NCBI GenBank assembly: GCA_003344405.1
Contig: NOWV01000013.1
Span: 558,001 to 622,000, forward strand
Direction: 5' to 3'
Source of the DNA: Trichoplax sp. H2
Taxonomy: Eukaryota; Placozoa; Uniplacotomia; Trichoplacea
DNA: 64,000 nucleotides
This document shows positions 1 to 14,068 of the stretch, piece by piece (the first letter of the stretch is position 1; every line of letters begins with the position of its first letter). Under the pieces are notes generated by a model. The model was not told where the DNA came from. It saw nothing but the letters and a program-made list of their open reading frames with translations, and made no database searches. The translations under genes and the position numbers were made by a program.

Positions 1-3000
1 ATCGACAGCCGTAAAGCTAATAACTTTAATCTTCATCTGCTATTATACTAAATTCAATGTTCGCACAGTATAAAATTAAAAAACTTCATGATAGTATGCT
101 ATGATCGTAACCTTTCTTACTTAGCATTTCTGTATACCGAAAAGTACAGAATTGCAATTCTTCAACTCTCGGTTTGTAAACTCTAGCTCATCTTGCATAT
201 GATGGATAGGAGAATAAAAGGCCTTTTTCCTACCTCTACGGTTTAATCTTGTTGGAATTATTTAGAAATGCATATGTCGGCAATGATGACCATAGCTATT
301 GTGAGTACCAAGTAGTAATTGGTACCGCCATCATGATTATCATAATAATCACTAATCACTGATTAATGGATTATTACGGGGAGCAATCAGTTCTATAATT
401 GTACTGTACATACGTGTAGAGTCTGCTTCATAGCCCCAAATTAATTTATTTTCTCAGTATAGAATCATAACGATATGGCGTTGATTATATAGTATTTGCT
501 AGTAAATAATTATATTTCATTTTAGTATCACGACTACATCATCGGTCTGGTCTTCATGGTTGTACTTGCTAATTGGAAACACTGTTCGACATGGTTGTGC
601 AGATAATCTTCTATTGCAAAATATACACTGATTAAGGTAGAATACTGTAATAGATCATAATAAATACACCATTTGTAGCGTACTGAATATTTTTTTTATT
701 CTGAATGATTCACTGCAAGCTTTCGTGAAATAAGATCAAATTACCATCATTTCAGTTAGGCCTGATTCGATCACCATACTAAAGAATAAAATTGAGCTTT
801 GAAAGCATCAATGCCGTAAAGTGCGATATTGCGTGCTTCTAGTCGTAACAAACTTTGCATAGAAATGTAATCAGATATCGGACTAGATGTTTATAATTTT
901 TCACGGTAATCGCAAATATAGGATGTTTATTAATTTATGAGTGCTTAACGTGTTACGATCGGTAAACAAAATATTTGAGAAGAGACAATGTAGCTCTACG
1001 TATTGTGCTTAAGGTAATACAGTATGACTGTTTTGATCGGATCATCATTTTAAGCTAGTACTATACGATAATAGTTTATCTATCAAAGCCAGATCATACG
1101 GTAGGATCTTTCAATTAGCCAATAATGCTTTATTATAGATATTAGGCGTTTCTTCTCTTTTTCATATGAGTATTGTATTTTAGCAGTATTCAGGAAAGCT
1201 ATCACATTAAGAAGTTGAAAACAACACGTGAAGCCAAATAACAATAACAATACCTTTTTAATTCGTATTCAGGGAAGTAATCGGTGCTATTTTGAAGCCC
1301 GTATTTGTCATCATGTTCAACTTTAGTGATAAAATAAAATATTAATTGTAAGAAAGAGTGAGAACTTTTCCCTTACTTGTGATTCTGAAATTAATCATCA
1401 TCGTCAAATGTTAAAACAAGTAAAAATAGCTATTACCCTAATAATTGTAATGTATTTGCTTACTTTGTCTTCTATTGACAGACATTGCGTTCTAGTAAAC
1501 AGTCTAGTTCATTGAAACTATTGTTATTCTAAGTGATCTAAAATATGCAATAGGCTTTTTGTTCATGATTATATACATCTAAAATTTCTGATAAATAGGC
1601 GTTGCGCTTAATGGCTTCTATAAATATAAGGTACAGATTTTGATCCTGTTATTAGTGGATAATACTGAAATTAAGAGCTATCTTAAATAAATAAACGTAT
1701 TAGATCAAAGTATCTTGAAAACTGGCATACCGTACTACCCATCTGAATGTTTAGGCAACATCTACGTACAGTCTATGATCTATAGAACAGTATTGTCTAA
1801 CGATCTGATTCTTTCGTTATTCTATTGAGTTACACAGCTAATAGCACAATACTTTTGCTATTCTATCTCACAATCTATATTATATATGTACTCTATAAAT
1901 ATATTTATTTCTGGGAGCTATTCCACCTGATCTAATATTGTTTGGGTCACGATCCGTGGCAAAACGCTGTTATTCTCATTGTATTAGTCGATCAGTAATT
2001 AAGCACGTTTGTTAAATATTTTTATTTTTTGCAGAAAGATATTCACAAAGATAATTTTTTATGGAGGGTCAAAGTACTCTACGATCGGAATTTATCCATG
2101 ATTAGTACTGTCAGATGTATAAGTTTGACAGTAGGACGATCATAGTACAGTGATACTAACTGGAAGCAAAAGTGTTTTCTCATTAAGGTCATTAAATTGA
2201 AAATTTTATATTTAAGTGAATCGCGTATTATGTAGGCTGATAAAATGCTCATATTTATTAAAAGATAATGATTAAACGACTAATTCTTAAACGAAAAGCA
2301 TTCCTTATGGATACATACATGCACAATATACGGTACAAGTATACAGTATATATGACATAATAATTTAAGCTTCTACCGTTCCTGTAGGTATACCCGTGTA
2401 GTGACTTTCTGTTAACATGTAAATACTCATAATATTCTTTTCGTATGTAGATAATTAAACAATTTACAAATAATAAATTTATTCTTAGCTATTCCTTCCT
2501 AAATTTTTAGGAATAATAATAGTACAGATGGTGCTATAGTACTATCTATTCATCTAAATCAGAAGAAGTACCTCTGTACTGGCCGTACATATGTACAGTA
2601 TTTTCGAAATCTACCGTTTTGTCTGTAAGGTACTATACTATACTGTACTGTAGATCATCAAGTTATAGTACAACCGCCAAAGGAGTGCAATACTATTAAT
2701 ATTCATCATCAATATCACCGTTTTTTTTTTCAATTCTTATAATAGTACGAGTAGTATGTTATATGCTTAGCTCAAGACTAAATTTATGATGAAGCCTTTT
2801 TATATTTACTGAATTTAATTTCTTTTACGCCTCTGATATCTGATCATGTTTCGCTTGATGATTAAGCGATTTGCTAAAGTGCACTAATAAAGCTCTAGTT
2901 CTAAATTACTCTAGATCAAATAAATTAAGCAATTTTAGTCATGAATAATTTTTTTAGATATCTACCTCAATGAATACTCGCATGTTACGTTATTGTCTAG

Positions 3001-3070
3001 AATAGTCCATGACAGCTGATAGATGAATGAATGGCCGGATTAAGCATGCTAACACAGGGTGCTATAACCT
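1..3070. other. AT-rich region without recognisable gene
   Basis: I read both strands and found no long open frame, no family signature and no exon I could place. The stretch is AT-rich, with scattered TACTGTA-type words (for example around 2590-2660). It could be intergenic, or long introns of a gene that starts outside the window. Nothing further can be supported. Confidence 0.5.
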
Positions 3071-3439
3071 AATCATTGCATTACATTAGACAATGCACAG
3101 TACAGTACAGTACAATCATTGATTGCTTACAAAGTAAGAAAAAAATTGAGCATGCTGGTTCGTGTTGGAAAGCTACGGTAATGTTAATGCTGATGCGATG
3201 CTCCAACACGGTATGCAGCCATGTGTTTATGTATGAAGCAATATTGAGCATAGTATCTTCCTATTGGTGTACACTGTACAATCAAAATTTCATAATATGG
3301 GATTTTAGTAAAAAGTACTAGGTGAAAAAGTAAGACGAAAAATTACATCAATTATTACTTGTTCAAAGATTAAGTGATCGATACTTAAGTATCATGATCG
3401 TAAAATGTTCACACTGATATAAAAAATATCTAAAGATAG

Positions 3440-4370
3440 TCATAGTATTGTACTGTACTGTACATGAGACAATCTTCACAAAAGTTCCATTCACCAATGT
3501 ATTGTCTACTCTACATCAACGAGGTAAAATATTATTTTACCTCGTCATTTATTTATTGGTAATTTCGAAATTTAGTAGTCCAAGTCTAAGGTTTACCATG
3601 GTTTTAGCGCAGGTTTTACTAGGCTTTGCCAGGCCACCTTGTCTACAGTACAGTACTGTAAAACGACGAGGGTATTGTACACTGTACATTGTAGACTAGT
3701 GCAGCCCATGCGTGACAATGAATGAATGAATGAAAGACAAAAATGTTCCTTCAAGTTTCAACGATACGCTCACGTACTCAACCGAGCCCAGTGTGTTGTA
3801 GTGTACGCCACGTACTGTACGCGTACTGGTACTGTTCGATTCCTTTGGTTCCTGCCGCGTCAGATTTTTTTAGGTTCATTTTTGGCGTGTGACTCACCTT
3901 GCAACTGACTACAGTACTGTGTGCCGTACAGTACTGCACCATTATACTGTGCTGTATGTTATCATCGTACAGTAGGTGGTAAACGATACCCATTTCAACG
4001 TCATTCGCCGATTTCTCGTGCCGGTGAGTTACATTGCAACTGACTACAGTACAATACACTACAGTACAGTACAGTACAGTACAGTACAGTACAGTACAGT
4101 ACATCGCAACTGACTACAGTACAGTACTGTACTGTACTGTACAGTACAGTACTGTAGTCGTACTGGAATGGACTGTACTTTATGTTATCATCGTACTGTA
4201 CGTACTGTAGGTTGGTAAACAATACCAATTTCAACGTCATCCGCAATCTCTCGTACGGGTGAGTTACAGTACAGTACTGTAGTCGTACTGGAATGGACTG
4301 TACTGTATGTTATCATCGTACGTAGGTGGTAAACAATACCAATTTCAACGTCATCCGCGATAGCTCGTGC
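3440..4370. repeat. GTACTG/CAGTAC pentanucleotide island with embedded tandem unit
   Basis: The segment is packed with TACTG and CAGTA pentamers on both strands, including an uninterrupted CAGTA run at about 4060-4101. A longer unit recurs after it: the words TGTTATCATCGTAC and CAATACCAATTTCAACGTC (first copy slightly diverged) appear in three successive copies starting near 3957, 4192 and 4309. A short TGAA microsatellite sits at about 3717-3735. The island ends roughly 190 bp before the start codon of the first SLC12 gene, so it lies in or just upstream of that promoter. Long open frames here are artefacts of the 5-base period, which has no stop in some frames. Confidence 0.85.
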
Positions 4371-4556
4371 CGGTCGTATTTTGCTTTTAACGCTATATGA
4401 AAATGAAACTAGAGGAGGAGTAACGCCGGCTTCAATGGTGATCGAAAATAGAAGGAAAATCGTTCCAATTTTCCATTGATACGGTGTAGAGCAATCGATT
4501 ACCGGTAAAGTAAAGCCATCGTGCAGCTTGCCTTCATTTTTCGTTAATATTACATC

Positions 4557-7500
4557 ATGCCTACGAAACTTTCCAATCTTAAAAATACGGACGATAAATC
4601 GAAAGCGTCCAAGTTTCGCGTTAGGGTCGTCAATTCCAATCCAGAAGCCAATGATAATTTACCGGTTACCAACCAAAATATTGATGTCTGTCAGGTCAAA
4701 ATGGATTATGCGCCTGATACACGTCAGGAGGAAGCATGTACATCCGATCTTCATTCCTGTATAAAATATCGTCAAGTAGATGAAGAAAAGGGTATGATGG
4801 AGAGTTACCAATCGAAACGAGGATTGAATACCGTTAGCCATAACAGTGGGCCACCTTGTCATTCATCGAAATTAGATAGTCGTAAATCCCGAAACGATAA
4901 TTTGGAGGTCGCCTTCGATCTTTCATCTTGTGGTCATGGTAGTAAAATCTCGAATAGCAAAAATGATTATAGGACAAATTATAGTGAATCCGCTCATCAC
5001 ATTGATACCTATAGTCCTTATTATACCACGGAAGCTTTGCCCATGTTAACATTTTACAAGCAAGCTACTACACCCAATTCCAACTATGGAAGCCGACCAA
5101 CGTTAGACGACCTTCATTGTCCAGATGTCAGTATGACTAGAATAAATTCTATTTTATAGCTATTATTTCATACACTTATTGTCATGTTAAAGAAAGTATA
5201 GTAGTATAATGTCGTCCATGCCGCTTGATATTCTTCGTACTTTCTAGTTATTGCTACTTCAATACCGATAGGAAAAAAACTTTGCAATCAATATTTATTC
5301 CTTATTTCCTTGCCTACAGTATACGATAGCGTTAGGAATAATGTCTTGTAATCATGATACCACATATTATAAATTGGTTAGAGCAAGTAATGGAGAATGG
5401 AACCAATTTTTCTTGAGTTAGAAACAAAGTTACTCGTATACAGTAACGGTGATCTGCTCTGCCAATAAATTGCTGTTGAGGATAAGATTGCAATCGTAAC
5501 AAGTAATCTCTGATTTAGAAAACTCCCGCGCGAGAAACTGAAACAGTGGCAACTCAAAAGTTGAAAACCAATGGAGTTGATGATGCATCAAAATTCGGTT
5601 GGATTAAGGGCGTCCTGGTATGATATTTTTTTTTAACTTAAATCTGACTTTTATACATTGTCGCATCTGTTTCTGTGCGAATGTGATCCTTAAGTAAAGT
5701 AGTAATGTAAACTTCTTAAAGTGGACTTAAGACGGAAATGAAAAAGATTTAGTACGACATTCAACTAGAAATAAGTCGTCACTTCTTGTATATACTCGTG
5801 CATATTGTAATATGGGCTACTAAGGATTCCTGTGGCTCTTGACTAGACTCTAGTGGTCTCGGCTTTCCGCATATTTGTATCAGTTACTTGTCAAAGCTTT
5901 AATTTTCCTAGCAATTCTTTATGCTTATACTTACCCACAGGCGACTTTGTGCATTTTGTGCACAAGGCGATCGCCTCTTTTTACACTCTTAAGTTAAAGG
6001 CAAAGTGATTGATTTAATTTATGATATTCTATGTTGTATGAAAAACCTTCATAAAGAATGAATATGTTCTTTATTTCTTTGATTAATGATATCATTTATT
6101 CCTCAGTAGGTTGACTGAAACTATTGATAAACAATTACGATATAATAACTTTATCGCCGCTGTTTACTCTGTTAATGCAGATTCGATGCTTGTTAAATAT
6201 TTGGGGAGTTATGTTGTTTTCACGTCTATCCTGGGTAGTTGGCCAAGCCGGTCTAGGTAGGAGAACAAAATGGCAGTCAACTTTGTTATGATTAATTCAA
6301 TTGAGCATGTTAATATAGCATTGTATTATGTTAACGTATTATGTGCAAGAGAATACCGTTGCCTTTCATGATATCAATAATGACAATTATTGCCATTTTA
6401 TAATTCTTCAACGATTTTTTAACTCGTATTATATATTAGAGTTATTGTTTACATCAATTATGACGTCGATACAATAGCTTGTAAGTGATTTTGAAATCTG
6501 ACAACAGTTTAATCTAGTATCAGCTTGCTTGCGATATGAAATTTGAATTTTTTTATAGTTGGTTTGATATTGGTATTACTCATCTAGAGATATTCTTAAT
6601 TCTTTGAATTTTTTATTTCTATATACAGTGCATGTAGAGGAATTCATTTGAGAACATACAGTATATTCACTTACTGTTACGTGGAATTTATAATAGAATA
6701 ATTTTTATTATATTGCTGTCCCATTCTCTACTGTACTGTAGGTCGTTATACGCTAGTGTGTAGAAATGGGGTTATACTAGGGGATTGATTCACGTATGAT
6801 TACTATATATTTGGCTAATATGATTTAAGACCCCTATAATTGATATATTATTTTTAAAATTTTAAAGTTTTAGAGTTGATCACAGACTAATAAATAACAA
6901 CATAGGCGTGTAACGTAACTGATACTGATTCATTGCCTTCGTGTTTTGGGGTTCATATGATAGGCTTCGCTTTGCTGATTATTCTTCTAGCGGCAGTAAT
7001 AACTGTTGTAACTACTTTGTCTATGTCTGCTATTTGTAGTAATGGAGAAGTAAAAGGGGGTACGTAGTTATATAATTGGTATTTCTATAAATCTAAATTT
7101 ATTAGAAGATATATTACTGTGATACTAGCTATTCAGTTATAAAACTTTATGTTCGTTTCTTTTGAAGGTGGTGCATACTACCTGATTTCTAGAAGTTTAG
7201 GACCTGAATTTGGTACTTTTTACGCAATTCGAATAAAATCGAACGATATGTTAACTAAATTATGCGCATGGATTAGTTATTTTACGTCCTTGTTCTGCGA
7301 TATAGGTGGCGCTATAGGATTAATATTCTCCACCGCTAACGCTATCGGTGTAGCATTGTACATTGTTGGTTTTGCTGAAGCTGTGAGAGATTATCTAAAG
7401 GTAATTTGATGGAATCATCAATTAAAATTAAATTAGACTGAAGATTATCTTATTAAAATTTCAAAAAATTTTTATAAATACTTTATTATTCTTCCATGCA

Positions 7501-10500
7501 TGCTAGGTTATAAACGTTGTCATAGTCGATGATCTTAATGATATTCGCATTATTGGCGTGATAGCAGCTACACTCATATTTGTTATCGTAATGATCGGCG
7601 TAGCATGGGAAGCCAGGGTAAGTTCGCGATATAATCATTGACGAATTAGACATTAAAGTAAATTATAACGGTAGGAACTTTTAGTCCAATGTATCAAAAG
7701 AAAATAATTAATATATAATTATGCATTATTACCTTATCATATAAGGCCCAGCTCATCTTATTTGTTTTACTGGTTGGAGCGATTATAAACTGCATAGTTG
7801 GTCCGATTATTTATTCTTTTACAATGCCCGAAGAAAAGCGTCTTCGCGGATTTACTGGACTAAACGGTAAGATGCCCATGCAATTATATTATGAATAACG
7901 ATAGCAATGTTTCTTTACAGTAATGATCATATATTTTAGGGACTACTTTCTTAGCCAATATGCCTTCGAAATTTTCACCCGGCGAATCATTCTTTACAAT
8001 TTTTGCTGTTTTCTTTCCTGCTGCAACTGGTATCCTCGCAGGTGCTAATGTTTCAGCAATTTTAAAGGTAAAAACTACATACAGATAGAATATCTAACGG
8101 TGAAAATTAGAGTTGCTATTTACTTCAGAAGTAGTAAATGCGTAATTTTACAGAATCCCTCAAAATCAATACCGAAAGGAACGTTATCAGCCATTTTGAT
8201 CAGTACCATCACATATTTGGGTTTGGCTTGTCTATTTGCATCATCGGTCGTCCGATCAACCGCTTATGCTTCTGATGGTATTAACGTTGTAAACTGCACA
8301 TTTCCGAATAGTTACGGACTCCTATGTGATTATCAGGTAATTAATTATTTTTTTGCAGTGACGTGAAGGATACTTTCTAGTTTAGCAAGATTTCATTTCG
8401 TTACCTATTATGAAAAATTGAATTGATGTACTGTATTAAATCATAGGTTGCAAGTATGATTTCTGCTTGGGAACCTTTAACTGCTGCTGGTAACTGTATA
8501 TTCAATATTTTAAATGTGCTACAAATTAACCTTTGTAACACTATACCTATGACTAATCGAGTTGAGTAGTATTTCATTATCACTATTGTTAATAATCCAT
8601 TAACATTTAACGTTACTATTATTCAAGGTATTTTTGCAGCTACAATTTCTTCGGCTTTAGCAAGCTTGGTAGGAGCTCCAAATGTTTTACAGGTACACAC
8701 GTGCTTTATTTAAATCGAATACAATCGATCTAATCATTTTAGTCTCATGATAAGGCTGTTGGGAAAGACAAACTATTTCCGTACGTTAAAATATTTGGCG
8801 TTGGCTATGGAAAAATGCAAGAACCTCGTAGAGGATATGCACTTACGTATGCTATATCGATGGCATTCATTGCCATAGGTACGGTACATGATACAACTAC
8901 GTTATATTTATCTTATCTAATATAGATTTATGCTTGGACAATAATATATAAGCATACCGTTAGCTCTAATTTTCAATTTTTCGTTAGGAGACCTCAATGA
9001 CATAGCTCCGATCATTTCAAATTTTTTTTTAATCGCTTATGCATTAATCAACTATTCATGCTTTGACGCATCGCAAGCATGTTCACCAGGTACAGCAAAT
9101 GTAGTCGGAAAAATTTTTATGAACCGTCTTTTACTTTCTTACATTTTCTCTTTTTAACGTGATAGTAATACTGTAATTTAATTAGTAAGTTGGATGATAT
9201 TTATTGAAAGAAATTATTTAAACAATACTTTGATAGGATGGCGGCCATCATTCAAATATTATTCCAAATGGTGTTCACTTCTTGGCGCTGTGCTCTGCAT
9301 TGGTGCGATGTTTGTAATTAATTGGTGGGCTGCCTTGATAACCATTGGTTTCGTTGCTAGCTTATATAAATACGTTGATTATACAAAACCAGGTACATCT
9401 TGAAGCATTGATTTGATAGATACCTTTTTCAATATCTAAAATAGCTATTAATAACGAGAAACGATTTTACTGAAATATTTAGAGGTCAATTGGGGTTCGT
9501 CTGTGCAAGCCCGTCAATACGTCAGCGCATTAAATGCCGCATATAGACTTAATGCGACTCTTGACCATGTCAAAAATTTTCGGTAGATATCAACTGTTTT
9601 CGTTGTTCAACATTTTGCCATGCTGTTGTAACTGAAGATAGCTGGTATTATTATTATCGATGTCTAGCCCACAGTGTCTTGTACTATGCGGAAATATATC
9701 TGAAAGAAGAAATCTCGTTCAGTTTGCCTCGCACTTTACAACCAACACTGGATTATTAATTTGTGGTATTATTCAGCCGGTATGAGTCAATATAATTCTT
9801 AAAATGTTTTTCTAGATAGCTTGAATCATTCTAAAACTATTGAAGAATATAAAGTGATAAATGATGATAATCAATTAGGAAAAGGCTCGAGAACGCTTGC
9901 AGGAGCAGTATGAAATCTTGCAGCAGATGAAAGTAAAGCTGAACTCATTTCTCAATTATTTTATTATTTTAAATGAAAATTGTTATCAATCGTAACTGTA
10001 AATTAGTAGCACTAAATGAATGTACTATTTCATTGTAGATCAGAGCTTTTATTTCATCGGTGACCAGCAATGATTTACTTTCCGGTGCGAGATCGTTAAT
10101 GCAAGCATGTGGTTTAGGCAAATTGTCTCCAAATATGATTCTGTTCGGATATATGGAAAATTGGAAAAATCGTCTTACTTTGGTGGACGATTATGTAAAT
10201 ATAATCCAGTAAGAAAAAATGTCATGTTTTCTGCTCATTTCTGTACTACTTAGTTCATTACACTCGGAATAAAATTAAGAGAAATTTTAAACAATTTCTA
10301 GCGATGCGTTTGATTTAAATTTTGGGGTAGCGATATTTCGAAATAAGAATAATATTTCCATGGTACCTAATAAAGGTATGTTGTACATTGTACAACTAAA
10401 ATGGCATATACTAGTATTATTTTAATTATTTTTGTCTACACCTATAATGTGATTTCTCTAAATCATGTTGAGACGTTTTAAATAAAATTTATATAAAATT

Positions 10501-11929
10501 TATTATGAAGCTGAAAACTCCACCCGAAATACTAACGAAAGTAAAAATGGTTTGGATGAAATCTTAACAGAAATGGTAAAACTTTCTCCAGATGATAACT
10601 TTACTCAATTAAAAGATAAACCCAAAAGAAAAAACGTAATTGATATCTGGTGGATTTATGACGACGGGGGTAAATAAATTATGGCTTACTACTTGTAATT
10701 CCGTTTGCAATTGTTAATATTCATTTTAGACATCGAGAATGCTGTAGTATTCCCATATTAGTTACATTGTAAAAGTTTTAATTTTGGTTTTGTTATAGGT
10801 TTGACTGTTTTGATCCCTTACTTACTAAGCCTAAGCAGATATTGGTCAAATTGCAAATTGAGAGTATTAACCCCTGGAAAGCCAGAGAGACTGCAGCTAA
10901 CAATGATTAGGTAGTTATAGTAGTTAGACATTCGTAATTCTTGAATTGAATCAAAGTAGTAGGAAATGTAATGAAATTTCGAACTCTGGCAAGTTCAACT
11001 GGTTGTGTGTACATTATTGCACGGATTAAAATGAAGTCCTAGGGAAGTTTTTGTAGAAGTTCCAATATCGATGTTACTGAATGATACCGTGTCCCAAAAC
11101 GTCTAATCGCATACCATGCTATCTAGATGCTAGATAATGTTTGTGTAAAATTTTTGTGGAATAGACATGTATAAACAAATAGTAACTTGGAATGAGCTAA
11201 TCGAGTAATGACTGACCATTAAATTATACGAATTTCGGTTGTTATGTATACTACGAGTATTTTTATCTCCCTATGTTAAAAATAAATTTCTTATTAACTT
11301 CAACCGTTGTGTCTGCCTCCCAATAGGATGGCAACTCTTTTGAAAAAGTTTCGCATAGATTATGAAAATGTAATTGCCTTGGGTGATATAAATGAAGAAC
11401 CTTGTGAGGAGAGGTACAGTATTGAAATTGTGATAGTCAATAATAATACGGACATACGTCGTATAATTGCTAAAGTTAATAACGTTTATATAATTTTAGC
11501 ATATCCCTTTTTCGGGAACTCTCTGCTGACTGCGAATATTGTGATAATAACTTGGAGCTGGATGATAAAGTAAGTTAAGATCGTTCATACTGAACTATTT
11601 CTATTGCATCGAACTAACTGCAAACTATTAATACCGTTAAACAGTCTAAAAGACACATCAAAATTGGCGAATTGTTATTGAAGCATTCTGCCGGATCAAA
11701 TTTGGTAGTTATGTATGTATTATTTTTTTATATTATCATTGAGCCTGATGTAAGACTTTTTAAACGAAATATGTTTTAATCGTTCTTTAGCACCTTACCT
11801 ATACCTCGTAAGAATGTCTGTACCGCAACTAAATATATGAGTTGGTTGGAGGTTATATCTGGTTCACTAACTTGTCCGGTATTAATGATACGTGGAAACC
11901 AAACTAATGTTTTAACGTTTAATTCTTAA
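4557..11929 (+). CDS. SLC12A1/2-like: NKCC-type cation-chloride cotransporter, tandem copy 1
   Basis: Predicted electroneutral Na-K-2Cl cotransporter of the plasma membrane. There are 26 coding exons: 4557-5126, 5519-5617, 6181-6256, 6964-7059, 7168-7212, 7306-7400, 7507-7617, 7746-7866, 7940-8067, 8154-8336, 8447-8489, 8628-8692, 8755-8878, 8988-9089, 9237-9392, 9483-9582, 9668-9779, 9879-9932, 10039-10208, 10302-10375, 10511-10669, 10799-10910, 11327-11413, 11500-11569, 11645-11712, 11791-11929. They sum to 3159 nt, 1052 aa. Seen: KFRV (SPAK/OSR1 docking type) at residues 19-22; a phospho-regulatory segment YYTTEALP at about 155-162; TM1 [27 protein letters not shown]3 ALYIVGFAE with Tyr near 314; TM8 ATISSALAS; a long cytoplasmic C-terminus ending VLTFNS. 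The TM3 Tyr and TM8 Ser pair are the known K+ and Na+ ligands of NKCC1, which argues against the NCC and KCC branches. A paralogue follows on the same strand. Confidence 0.93.
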
Positions 11930-14068
11930 GTAGTGATTATAGTTAAAAAATCGATACTAACACGAGAAGTATGAAATTTAAAACTTTCCTATCATATACT
12001 TCAATATCTCCTTAAGTTGCTTCTGCACAGTATATGCATACGTGTATGGTATTTCAACAAGATTAAGATTTAAAAGAATTCAAGATAAAAACATTAAGAT
12101 GCTATTATGCTGTCTCAGATAGCTCGTTGTTCGTAATGCGATGCACTATATCTTATTAGCGGATTTAAGTCAGTACTTTTAATTTTGCTGTGCAATTATC
12201 ATTGTTATATTTTCATCAGACAAGCCTATCTGATATATAATTATAATTGAATTTATACTGAAAATATATTTGCTGATTTGATAATGTATTGATACACATA
12301 CCTTCCTGTCGTTCAAATCCTGTATTTACGTTTATACTGAATAGTCAAAAATTTTTACTTGTATTAAATTACAAAGTTTCAGTTTCACATGAAGACGATA
12401 AATACCACATGTAAGACTGCAATACATCGCTGTAATTAGTACTTATATCACAATTTTTACGCAATACTCTACGCTGTATATTTAACATGTGGAAAGTTAT
12501 ACACGCTTCTATCCTATACGCGTATTGAATAATACAGTATATAGAAAATTTTGTGTCATCATTGGTGTGTAAAAAATCTTTTATATTTTTTTCCATTAAC
12601 TGTAATTTCGTCTATTTGCAATTATAATTTTCATGTAACTATCCACTCTAATATCGATCTTCTATTGAAATACCATGATAGAAGTAATAAAAATTGTTAT
12701 CATTGCAGTTGACCGTGACGTACATTATGGCATAGGTTTTCGAAAGCTGTGGCAAAAGTATTGCAAATATCTAATGATATCTTTTATTGCTATACTAGAA
12801 GAGTGTTAATCTGTCCAGTGTAGTCGACAGAAGAGAAAGGGACAGGGCATGGACGAAAGCTGTAAAAAATGTGTAGGCCGACTTTTTTGCTAGTCATTTC
12901 AACTGTACTGACCATCGGTAATCGTAGGCTATACCGTATAGGAGCCTGCTCCAAATTAGCTGCCTGGCTGGTTTTGCATAGTACGGTGCAAAGTTACAGC
13001 TGCAGCTTATTGTTAAATGACTGCAAAAAAAAGTCGACCTCCACATTTTTTGCAGCTTTCTGCCGTATCCAAGTCCCTCTCTTCTTTTTCGAGTAGTTGA
13101 TTGCATACGTAGATGAGACCTTTGCAAAAATTTAATATTCTTATCCCCATCCCATCGTATTTATTACTGTATTTTCATATGATAGTCACACTCGCAGTAG
13201 CCCAAAATAAATCTATAACACCGGCTAGTGTGCTCGCTATCACATTAAAAGTCATTGCCAACCTACTTTACAGCGCTAATTCCAATCGTTTATGACTTTA
13301 AATGAGTTTATTTTGCAAAATCGATATTAATTAATTAACTTCATTCATCTCAAGCCGCGCCCTCGACATCACCTGTGCACTCGTATAATCCAATTGACGT
13401 CATGTCGTACTGTGCAAAAATATTGTCATGTCTTTCCATTTCTTTTTGATCCTATGATACGACAGATTAATGAATAAAAACGCTCTCTTAATGGGATGAC
13501 AGCTATATTGCACAGCTCTCCTTTAGACTTGGCTCTGTTTTGCCAACACCCGGAGTACAGTATCCTTATTAAGGACTCTAGTATAGTGCAGTATCGTATG
13601 CTGTACCATGCAGCACTGCGCAGGCCCAACTATTGTATAACTAATGTCACTAAAGTACGCTGAGGCAAAGATCTGTATTACTTATTTAAAGTTAAGTAAC
13701 CGTACCAGCCTAAACCGCCAAACAGTCCCAATATATAAATTACAATTCCTTTATTAGCGTTTCCAGCGGCGTTTTATTGAATCATTTCCTTGTCCTAAAA
13801 ACAAATGAATCATTTGCTTGGGGCTCTATTAAACTGTAAGTAAGACAAAAATTGAAACTATTCGATCTGCTGTTGATTGGCATATAAAAGTAAGCATCAT
13901 CTAGACATATCTACTGTAGATACTCACTCGTAGCTGGGAGACAATCGATGTTACACTAATCTAAAAAATGAATTAAGATTATGCCAACTTGCTTGACTCT
14001 AGGACACATTTAGGCAGGGAATTTGGCTAGATTGCCAATTATTAACTAATAACAACAGCTAGTAAAGC
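11930..14068. other. Spacer between the two SLC12 genes
   Basis: No gene is recognised. The only structured element is the foldback repeat at 12825-13092. Small frames in and around it are translations of the repeat arms. The rest is AT-rich and should contain the 3' UTR of copy 1 and the promoter of copy 2. Confidence 0.5.
12825..13092. mobile_element. Foldback/MITE-like element, about 268 bp
   Basis: The left arm (12825-12899) and right arm (13015-13092) are long inverted repeats. The arms share, in inverted orientation, AGAAGAGA..GGGAC, GAAAGCTG.AAAAAATGTG, GTCGACTTTTTT-like and AGTCATTT words, with an unpaired centre of about 115 bp. No transposase is encoded. The centre and right arm resemble a second, more diverged copy at 24148-24293, and part of the centre resembles 23705-23745. 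Non-autonomous foldback DNA transposon is the simplest reading. Target-site duplications were not resolved. Confidence 0.7.

Noticed and set aside
3778-4246. Minus-strand frames rich in Tyr-Cys-Thr-Val-Leu
   Set aside because: They are direct translations of the TACTG/CAGTA pentamer runs, which lack stops in some frames; no domain and biased 5-residue periodicity.
11307-11573. 88-codon + frame as a separate gene
   Set aside because: It is exon 23 of cotransporter copy 1 read through its donor and into the next exon out of frame.
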